Source: Campylobacterales bacterium (GTDB taxonomy: Bacteria > Campylobacterota > Campylobacteria > Campylobacterales > Sulfurovaceae). Taken from it: a stretch of DNA of 14,389 bases. The position numbers were made by a program, and so were the translations under genes. Numbering within the stretch: position 1 is the first letter of the stretch; the number at the start of each line of letters is the position of its first letter. Shown piece after piece: positions 1 to 4,375 of this stretch. Location of the stretch: NCBI GenBank assembly GCA_014763905.1, contig JACXUN010000012.1, positions 1 through 14,389 of the forward strand, read 5' to 3'. Under the pieces are notes generated by a model. That model had not been told where the DNA came from and did not search any database. It saw nothing but the letters and a program-made list of their open reading frames with translations.

Positions 1-96
1 GCTATAAGAGACAAAGCAAAACAACTTCAAGATGAAGCAAAAAAAGTCTTAGATGAGGCAAAAATAGAAGTAGAAAAACTAATATTGAGTAACTGA
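1..96 (+). CDS. 3' end of a gene, possibly type I restriction-modification specificity subunit (partial)
   Basis: An open frame enters from the left edge and ends at a TGA at 94-96, giving only 31 residues. They are highly charged and helical, with repeated Lys/Glu/Ala heptad-like spacing (AKKVLDEAKIEVEKLIL near the end). This kind of C-terminal tail resembles the end of some type I restriction HsdS subunits, but I judge this by resemblance alone and 31 residues cannot prove it. Its stop codon shares one base with the ATG of the next gene (TGATG), so the two are likely co-transcribed and translationally coupled. Alternative: the tail of any coiled-coil protein, including a fused methylase. 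Confidence 0.45.
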   Translation, partial: AIRDKAKQLQDEAKKVLDEAKIEVEKLILSN

Positions 97-1196
97 TGGA
101 AACGATAAAGATACAGATAAATCATAAAAATCCGATATTCACAAGAGATTTAGCAACTATACTTTATAACCAAATTGGCGAAGAGTACGATTTGAGTGAA
201 GATGAGATAAAAGATTATTTTGAGATTTTATCAATCATACTTTTGCCAAATGATACTTTTGTAACTGTGCTTACTTTTAAACTTCCAGAACTTCCAACAA
301 GAGATATTGAGCTTAAAGATATAGTTTTGTCATTTTTAAAGAGCGTTGAAAGAATAGAAGGAATTATAAGTATCGTTAAAACAAATGATACTATTTTTCA
401 AAAAATGGCATTAGAATATTATGAAAAAATAACCATAGTTGAAATGGAAATGAGAAATGTTTTAAACTACATTTTAAATTATGATGATAGAAGAATAACA
501 AGTGATTTATTTAAAGAATTTGGAATAAAAATCGCAGAAGACTTAAATGCAGAAAAAATAAAAAAGAACTATGAAAATGGTTTATTTTATATCCTTTTTA
601 AAGATTATAAATCATTTTTAGATATTGAACCATTACATAATAATGATATAGCAAAACTATTGCAAAATCCGCAAATTAATACTTTTGAAGAATTTAAATC
701 AAAACTAAGAAAAAAAATAAATGAAGATAGACATTTGGATTTTTTAGCTTCAGTAGAAAATCAATTTTCACAACTTGATAATATAAGAAATTCTATTATG
801 CATATTCATAGTTTATCTCAAGGCGAGATTAGAAGTTTTGAAAAAATTATGAATGATACTGATTTTGATAAAAGTTTATTAACTCTTATAAATGATTTTT
901 GGATAAATGAACAAAATGAACTAAAGCAAAAAACTATTTTGAAAATTATAGATTTTGAGATAAAAAATATATTTGAAAATTCAACTTTTGAAGGAGAAAA
1001 ACTAATCATCACACACGATTTTGGAGATGATATATTATCTGAATATGAAAGTTTAGAAGATTTACAAAATGATTTTATAGCTTATGGTAATGGTGTGTTA
1101 GAGATTGATTATAATTTAACAAGTGAAGATGAGGATAAAATAAAAGAAAAAGTTAAAGAATATTGGGAAGATTATCGGGATATAAGGGTCAGGTGA
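96..1196 (+). CDS. HEPN-domain-like protein, putative RNase effector of a defence locus
   Basis: This 366-residue acidic, AT-rich gene matches no named family I can recall, but the middle carries hallmarks of a HEPN fold. A helix with VEMEMRN (E116, R120) resembles the conserved Glu...Arg helix of HEPN proteins, and DNIRNSIMH (R231, N232, H236) matches the R-X4-6-H active-site motif of HEPN RNases, in the common form RNxxxH. Residues 1-90 look like a separate small alpha/beta domain; residues 300-366 form an acidic C-terminal region. No signal peptide or membrane segment is visible, so it should be cytoplasmic. HEPN RNases cut RNA in abortive-infection, toxin-antitoxin and R-M-associated systems (PrrC and RloC are type I R-M-linked examples). 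The ATG overlaps the stop of the upstream possible R-M gene, supporting a joint defence operon. The last codons (D-I-R-V-R-stop) lie in a GGGTCAGGTGA element-end sequence, so the native C-terminus may have been altered. Coding status is firm; HEPN assignment is moderate. Confidence 0.72.
   Translation: METIKIQINHKNPIFTRDLATILYNQIGEEYDLSEDEIKDYFEILSIILLPNDTFVTVLTFKLPELPTRDIELKDIVLSFLKSVERIEGIISIVKTNDTIFQKMALEYYEKITIVEMEMRNVLNYILNYDDRRITSDLFKEFGIKIAEDLNAEKIKKNYENGLFYILFKDYKSFLDIEPLHNNDIAKLLQNPQINTFEEFKSKLRKKINEDRHLDFLASVENQFSQLDNIRNSIMHIHSLSQGEIRSFEKIMNDTDFDKSLLTLINDFWINEQNELKQKTILKIIDFEIKNIFENSTFEGEKLIITHDFGDDILSEYESLEDLQNDFIAYGNGVLEIDYNLTSEDEDKIKEKVKEYWEDYRDIRVR
1183..1194. repeat. GGGTCAGGT element-end-like sequence, copy A
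   Basis: The sequence ATAAGGGTCAGGT resembles copies at 1803-1817 (GATAAGGGGTCAAGT) and 2454-2460 (GGGGTCA). GGGGTCAGGTC-type sequences commonly mark the ends of small REP-associated (Y1/RAYT) transposase elements. Here it forms the last codons and stop of the HEPN-like gene. Confidence 0.4.
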
Positions 1197-1199
1197 ATG

Positions 1200-1217
1200 T
1201 AATCGCAGGAGTGATTA
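1200..1217. terminator. Weak hairpin between convergent genes
   Basis: A 7-bp stem with one G-T wobble (TAATCGC at 1200-1206 against GTGATTA at 1211-1217) encloses an AGGA loop. It lies between the convergent 3' ends of the HEPN-like gene and the PemK-like toxin gene and overlaps the toxin's stop codon. Neither side has a U-tract, so termination is only a possibility; it could equally be the terminal hairpin of an element end, as it follows copy A directly. Confidence 0.25.
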
Positions 1218-1535
1218 GATAATATCATCCAAAAACTTATCCAACTTTTCAATATCCTGTTCTGCTAAAGAACCCAATCTATGTATTATAAAATCCCTCT
1301 CAACAGTAGCAATAGAAGATTTAAAAATAGCTTCATTCCAAAAAGTTATCTCCTCCTCTATCTCTAATCTACTTTCAACTTGACTAGAGATAGCTAAAAT
1401 AAGGTAAGTTCCTCTACTATTTTTATTGTAGTACTCAGTTGATACAATCACTGCTGGTCTAGCTTTGTATTTTAGACTACTTGCAAAAGGAAATTTAACA
1501 ACAACCACATCATATTTATTTAAGGAATCTATCAT
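1215..1535 (-). CDS. PemK/MazF-family toxin (type II toxin-antitoxin)
   Basis: The product resembles PemK/MazF endoribonucleases, which cleave mRNA at short sequences when freed from their antitoxin. Counting from the start chosen here it has 106 residues, near the family's usual 105-120. The N-terminal strand YDVVVVKFPF is followed by K-A-R-P-A-V-I-V-S (R26, P27), the typical [K/R]-x-R-P-A-[V/L] segment, then LAISSQ (S50-S51) where the family has its Thr/Ser-containing catalytic strand, then an IHRLGSL element. Two ATGs are in frame: 1544 has AAGAGG directly against it, with no spacing, whereas 1535 has that AGAGG about 9 nt upstream, so 1535 is the likely start. The gene overlaps the 3' end of its antitoxin gene by 20 nt (29 nt from the upper ATG), implying coupled translation. 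Catalytic activity is inferred from family resemblance only. Confidence 0.85.
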   Translation of the reverse strand: MIDSLNKYDVVVVKFPFASSLKYKARPAVIVSTEYYNKNSRGTYLILAISSQVESRLEIEEEITFWNEAIFKSSIATVERDFIIHRLGSLAEQDIEKLDKFLDDII

Positions 1536-1764
1536 AGACTTCATCCTCTTTGTTGTTCCAAATTTTTTCTAGTGAAATATTTGAAAGCTCCTGAAAGTTA
1601 CTTAGTTCATCCTCATGAGTATAGAAATTATCTGTTTTATTTTCAGGTTTTCTCTTTTCTATATCAATATTTATCATATTTTTTGGAAGATTTTTTAAAA
1701 AAAACATAATATGCTCATATATTAAAGGATTTACATCTAATCTAATTGAATACATCTGTTTCAT
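1516..1764 (-). CDS. Antitoxin of the PemK/MazF-like pair
   Basis: This 82-residue protein is encoded just upstream of the PemK/MazF-type toxin and overlaps it, the normal order for such pairs. Residues 1-35 (YSIRLDVNPLIYEHIMFFLKNLP) could form the N-terminal dimerisation/DNA-binding part. The C-terminus (IWNNKEDEVYDRFLK, residues 68-82) is an acidic and aromatic tail like those of small antitoxins that wrap around and block a toxin. I do not recognise a named antitoxin family with certainty. An AGAGAGGA stands 0-1 nt before the ATG at 1764 and about 10 nt before a second in-frame ATG at 1755, so a start at 1755 (79 aa) is possible. A promoter with an extended -10 box and a palindrome lies immediately upstream, consistent with autorepression by the antitoxin-toxin complex. 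Confidence 0.75.
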   Translation of the reverse strand: MKQMYSIRLDVNPLIYEHIMFFLKNLPKNMINIDIEKRKPENKTDNFYTHEDELSNFQELSNISLEKIWNNKEDEVYDRFLK

Positions 1765-1784
1765 TCCTCTCTTGTGTTTTTACC

Positions 1785-1815
1785 ATTATAGCACATCTTA
1801 AAGATAAGGGGTCAA
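1785..1815 (-). promoter_or_regulatory. Promoter and candidate operator of the PemK/MazF-like pair
   Basis: On the minus strand, TTGACC (1815-1810), a 19-nt spacer and TGC-TATAAT (perfect -10 at 1790-1785 with the TGn extension) stand about 20 nt upstream of the antitoxin ATG. The spacer holds an 11-bp odd palindrome ATCTT-A-AAGAT (1795-1805), a plausible operator for the antitoxin. The TTGACC comes from the complement of the GGGGTCAA element end (copy B). The 19-nt spacing is long for a sigma-70 promoter, but the extended -10 may compensate. Confidence 0.6.
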
Positions 1816-1841
1816 GTCATTACTATTCACTAAAATAATCC
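1803..1841 (+). repeat. Element-end sequence, copy B (GATAAGGGGTCAAGT), upstream of transposase start
   Basis: GATAAGGGGTCAAGTCATTA followed by an AT-rich run leads directly into an ATG that starts a RAYT-like transposase N-terminus (1842). This is the usual layout of a REP-associated transposase element: terminal GGGGTCA sequence, short leader, MARK... start. It is one of three GGG(G)TCA copies between 1183 and 2460. Confidence 0.55.
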
Positions 1842-1934
1842 ATGGCAAGAAAAAAACGAATGGAAAGTGTAGGATGCTCCATTAAATCTTACTTTCATAA
1901 ATATTATGACATAATAGTGTACACTTTAGCATAA
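1842..1934 (+). pseudogene. 5' remnant of a REP-associated (Y1/RAYT) transposase
   Basis: Translation from the ATG at 1842 gives MARKKRMESVG, which closely matches the start of Campylobacterota Y1/RAYT transposases (typically MARKKRI[E/D]S[V/I]G followed by YYH..NRGV). After the Gly the frame loses the family pattern (no H-x-x-N-R-G) and stops at TAA 1932-1934, so only about 11 codons are homologous. The rest of the frame runs through the yefM-yoeB promoter and operator. The yefM-yoeB unit therefore replaced, or was joined to, the body of the transposase gene. No HxH or catalytic Tyr remains and the element cannot move itself. Confidence 0.6.
1902..1925 (+). promoter_or_regulatory. yefM-yoeB operator/promoter: two adjacent palindromes
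   Basis: A 15-bp odd palindrome TATTATG-A-CATAATA (1902-1916) abuts a perfect 10-bp palindrome AGTGTACACT (1916-1925) with a TGTACA core. Their centres are 11.5 bp apart, about one helical turn. In E. coli, YefM(-YoeB) represses from two neighbouring palindromes sharing TGTACA cores about 12 bp apart, so the layout agrees although only one site here has the core. The first palindrome contains -10-like hexamers (TATTAT, CATAAT), placing the operator over the promoter. An AAGGA at 1933-1937 precedes the yefM ATG by 6 nt. Confidence 0.6.
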
Positions 1935-1943
1935 GGATTTATC

Positions 1944-2195
1944 ATGCAAGTATTTAGCTTAACCGAAGCCAGAAATAATATAAAAGCGATGTTTGACACT
2001 GTCTTTCATAATAATGAAGAGGTTATTATACATAGAAAAGGGAGAGAGTCAGTCGTGGTTATTTCGTTAGATGACTACAATGCTCTCAAAGAGACCAACT
2101 ATCTTCTCTCTTCTCCTAACAACCGAAAACATCTTATGGAGTCTCTAAAGCAATTAAGAGAGGGTAGAGGTCAAGAGAGAGACTTACTAGAATGA
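1944..2195 (+). CDS. yefM: YefM antitoxin (Phd/YefM family)
   Basis: This 83-residue protein is a standard-length YefM. The N-terminal part MQVFSLTEARNNIKAMFDTV is the Phd/YefM dimer and DNA-binding domain, with the usual S-x-[T/S]-EAR-NN start. It is followed by the IIHRKGRESVVVISLDDYNAL hairpin-helix characteristic of the family (about residues 28-48). The C-terminal third (LSSPNNRKHLMESLKQLREG) is the flexible helix that binds and neutralises YoeB. As an antitoxin it would also repress its own operon, and a fitting operator lies at 1902-1925. Start: AAGGA is 6 nt before the ATG. The stop overlaps the yoeB ATG (ATGA), so translation is coupled. The assignment is firm; whether the pair is active in this host is not visible. 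Confidence 0.95.
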   Translation: MQVFSLTEARNNIKAMFDTVFHNNEEVIIHRKGRESVVVISLDDYNALKETNYLLSSPNNRKHLMESLKQLREGRGQERDLLE

Positions 2196-2446
2196 GACTA
2201 ATCTGGAGTGATCAGTCTTGGGATGATTATATCGCTTGGCAATCGACCGATAAAAAAGTGTTAAAGAAGATAAATAGTCTAATCAAAGATATCAAGAGGA
2301 ATCCTTTTGAGGGTATAGGCAAACCTGAACCACTTAAATATGAGTTGGCAGGTTGTTGGTCACGACGCATTACTAATGAGCATCGACTGGTTTATGAGGT
2401 AGATGATATGGGCGTTTATATTGTCTCCTGTCGGTATCATTATTGA
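2192..2446 (+). CDS. yoeB: YoeB toxin (ribosome-dependent mRNA endoribonuclease)
   Basis: At 84 residues this has the same length as E. coli YoeB and aligns along its whole length: MRLIWSDQSWDDYIAWQSTD at the N-terminus, NPFEGIGKPEPLK in the middle and SRRIT.EHRLVY.....CRYHY at the end. The residues known to act in YoeB catalysis are present at identical positions: E46 (GKPE), R65 (EHR) and H83 (RYHY). The toxin binds the ribosomal A site and cleaves mRNA, stopping translation until YefM is restored. The gene starts inside the yefM stop codon and ends 7 nt before a GGGGTCA element-end copy. No truncation is seen, so the toxin is predicted to be active. Confidence 0.96.
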   Translation: MRLIWSDQSWDDYIAWQSTDKKVLKKINSLIKDIKRNPFEGIGKPEPLKYELAGCWSRRITNEHRLVYEVDDMGVYIVSCRYHY

Positions 2447-2453
2447 GGAAAGA

Positions 2454-2460
2454 GGGGTCA
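2454..2460. repeat. GGGGTCA element-end-like sequence, copy C
   Basis: GGGGTCA occurs 7 nt after the yoeB stop, in the same orientation as copies A (1186) and B (1808). Only seven bases are shared, so this copy would not stand alone; its position at a gene border beside two similar sequences is what makes it notable. Confidence 0.3.
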
Positions 2461-2537
2461 GATATCACAAAGGGTTGCCTTACGGGGTGAGTATAGGGTC
2501 GGCGTTGATATTGACCTGAGTTCGACAGAAAAAGGGT

Positions 2538-2581
2538 AGTCACTCTATAATTTCAAAAGCAAAAACGAAAAAAGAGTGACT
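2538..2581. repeat. 9-bp inverted repeat
   Basis: AGTCACTCT (2538-2546) and AGAGTGACT (2573-2581) are perfect inverted repeats separated by 26 nt rich in A. The loop is long and there is no U-tract, so an intrinsic terminator is unlikely. It may be the ends of a tiny element, a protein-binding site or chance. It directly abuts the start of the permease fragment. Confidence 0.3.
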
Positions 2582-2586
2582 GAAAG

Positions 2587-2808
2587 TTGATACCGGATAC
2601 TTTTGTGACCAAACATCTGGGTACCAATAGTATCGGCTCCGTGATCAAAGCAACACTGTTTGGTGTGCCGTTGCCGGTCTGCTCGTGCGGTGTTATTCCT
2701 TTGGCAACCAATATACATAAGAGCGGTGCGAGTAAAGGCTCTACCCTCCCCTTTCTCATCTCTACACCCATTACCGGTGGGATTATTTCTATAATAATGG
2801 GGGGGTAG
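2587..2808 (+). pseudogene. Fragment of a DUF318/ArsP-type permease (SO_0444-like metal efflux)
   Basis: The frame encodes IPDTFVTKHLG, a Gly/Ser-rich turn, then SVIKATLFGVPLPVCSCG, VIPLATNIHKSGASKGST and LPFLISTPITG. This is the conserved core of the DUF318 (ArsP_1) permeases, including the SO_0444-type Cu/Zn efflux proteins, with the diagnostic P-x-C-S-C-G motif. Intact proteins have roughly 300-400 residues and several membrane helices; here only about 63 codons (to about 2776) match. An in-frame TGA at 2581 blocks extension upstream and the family pattern ends after STPITG, followed by low-complexity sequence and a G7 tract before a TAG. The apparent start is a TTG without a convincing ribosome-binding site. 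It is therefore an internal gene relic, not a small protein. Confidence 0.8.
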
Positions 2809-2843
2809 ATTGGGAGGTTTTTAATCAAATCTCATGAGAATTA

Positions 2844-2868
2844 GAGGGACAAGGCATAACCTTGTCCC
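2844..2868 (-). terminator. Hairpin at the end of the nuo operon
   Basis: A perfect 9-bp stem (GGGACAAGG 2846-2854, CCTTGTCCC 2860-2868) with a 5-nt loop starts 11 nt after the nuoN stop. On the minus strand it is preceded by T7 and followed by only a moderately T-rich TCTAATTCTC. It is placed as the operon terminator but the U-tract is weak. On the plus strand the hairpin is followed by A7, not T, so it would not serve transcripts coming from the left. Confidence 0.6.
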
Positions 2869-2878
2869 AAAAAAAGAA

Positions 2879-4375
2879 TTAGAAGCCGCTAATCTGAACC
2901 ATTTCAGTGATGTATTCGATCAATGGATCGACATAGAACATCGAACCGACGGTTACGAATACGGTGAGTCCAAGAATCGTCATAAGCGGTTTAGAGACGT
3001 TGTAGTAAACGGTCTCTTGTTTCATCTGCTTTGACGGCTCTTTTAAGAACATATAGACAATCAATTTGAGGTAGTAGTAGGCTGAAATCGCTGAGTTGAT
3101 ACCCATCACGATTGCCAACCAAACCATATTGACATCTACTGCGGCACTCATAATGTACACTTTACCCCAGAATACCGAGAATGGCGGTACCCCGGCAAGT
3201 GATAACATAAAGAGAGCCATAACTACTGCACCCATCGGCATAATATTGATCATACCGGAGAACTTCTCATACGGGTGGTCAAATCGCGCATGGTGAATCT
3301 GATGCTTATGTCGGCTCACCCATAACATCGCAAACGCACCAAGGTTGGTGAACAAGAATAGCCCGTAGTATAAGAATACTGCCGTATTGGCTTTGGTCGT
3401 AGCAATTGCAATCGCTGCCATAACAAAACCGGCATGTGAAATCGATGAGTATGCCAACATACGCTTCACATCCTCTTGTACGAGAGCCATAAGGTTAGCA
3501 GCCGTCATGGTCACAACTGCCAACACTAAAACTGCTGTCTGTACCCATACTACGCCTTGATCGATCAGCATCTCGAAGATTCTCATAGAGACGACAAACG
3601 CTGCCAATTTAGGTACGATAGACATATATCCGGCGAGTGGAGCTGATGCTCCTTCATACACATCCGGTGCCCACGTATGGAACGGGAAGAGTGAAAGCTT
3701 AAAGGAGAATGACGCCAATAAGAACGCCGCACCACCGATAATCAGAGCCAACATACCCGTATCATCAATTCGTGAACCGACCGCTTCAGCAATCTGATAC
3801 AACTCTAAACTTCCGCTTACTCCGTAAAGGATCGCCGAACCCATTGCATAGAATCCGGCTGCCAAGGCACCCATCGTAAAGTACTTCACCGCCGCCTCAA
3901 ATGAGTTATGTCGGTTGTGAAGAGCGATCAAAGTATAGAGTGAGAGTGACGAGGTCTCAAGACCGATAAAGATCAAGATCAAGTTATCACTGCTTACCAT
4001 AAACTGCAATCCTGCCAACATAAACAAGAGGAGGGCAAAGAACTCTGGATACGAGTACTCATGGAATCGCTTCGAGGTTAACGCCAACGGGACAAAAAGC
4101 ATTGAGGCGATCAACATAATCGCCTGTGTTACAATCGCCAATCCATCGATCAACATCACATCAAAGAAACCACGCTCATTAACCGCTAGACCCAATGTTG
4201 CCCCTAAGTCAATAAGGATTACCAATATCGTCAACATAACATAGAGAGACTTATCTAGATTCTCCTTAAATAGATCAATCGTCAAGATCGTTAGACCCCC
4301 GATGATCGCAATCAACATCGGGGCTAACGTGATAAGATTCAGAGACTCTAAACTAACTTTTATAGGCTCTAACAT
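2879..4375 (-). CDS. nuoN: NADH-quinone oxidoreductase subunit N (complex I)
   Basis: This 498-residue protein is an antiporter-like proton-pumping subunit of the complex I membrane arm, made almost entirely of membrane helices. Family features are visible: the buried Glu in FIGLETSSLSLYTL (E140, transmembrane helix 5), the Lys of the broken helix in SFKLSLFPFHTWAPDVYEGA (K226), the second Lys in SIVPKLAAF (K256), and a VKRMLAYSSISHAGF segment. These charged residues form the proton-transfer axis. It is the last gene of the operon and its ATG shares one base with the nuoM stop (TAATG). A strong GGAGG lies 7 nt upstream inside nuoM. Length is close to the usual 480-500. A hairpin follows the stop codon. 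Confidence 0.97.
   Translation of the reverse strand: MLEPIKVSLESLNLITLAPMLIAIIGGLTILTIDLFKENLDKSLYVMLTILVILIDLGATLGLAVNERGFFDVMLIDGLAIVTQAIMLIASMLFVPLALTSKRFHEYSYPEFFALLLFMLAGLQFMVSSDNLILIFIGLETSSLSLYTLIALHNRHNSFEAAVKYFTMGALAAGFYAMGSAILYGVSGSLELYQIAEAVGSRIDDTGMLALIIGGAAFLLASFSFKLSLFPFHTWAPDVYEGASAPLAGYMSIVPKLAAFVVSMRIFEMLIDQGVVWVQTAVLVLAVVTMTAANLMALVQEDVKRMLAYSSISHAGFVMAAIAIATTKANTAVFLYYGLFLFTNLGAFAMLWVSRHKHQIHHARFDHPYEKFSGMINIMPMGAVVMALFMLSLAGVPPFSVFWGKVYIMSAAVDVNMVWLAIVMGINSAISAYYYLKLIVYMFLKEPSKQMKQETVYYNVSKPLMTILGLTVFVTVGSMFYVDPLIEYITEMVQISGF

Larger units (their letters stand above)
2447..2586. other. Intergenic mosaic downstream of yoeB
   Basis: This stretch contains element-end copy C (GGGGTCA, 2454-2460) followed at once by a frame open from 2459 to a TAG at 2537-2539 (ending EYRVGVDIDLSSTEKG) that looks like the C-terminal remnant of some gene, not recognised. 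Next is a 9-bp inverted repeat (AGTCACTCT 2538-2546, AGAGTGACT 2573-2581) with a 26-nt AT-rich loop. No intact gene or promoter is evident. It appears to be a junction of unrelated fragments. Confidence 0.4.

Noticed and set aside
2799..2805. G7 homopolymer that might be a phase-variable contingency tract, as known in Campylobacter and Helicobacter.
   Set aside because: It lies in the non-homologous tail of a truncated permease fragment, not in an intact gene or promoter; no frame would be switched usefully.
2553..2828. Minus-strand 91-codon open frame opposite the permease fragment.
   Set aside because: The plus strand shows the recognisable permease motif P-x-C-S-C-G; the minus frame has no family pattern.
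2834..3034. Plus-strand open frame of 66 codons starting before the nuo hairpin.
   Set aside because: It runs through the terminator hairpin and antisense to the 3' end of nuoN, has no family resemblance and no ribosome-binding site.
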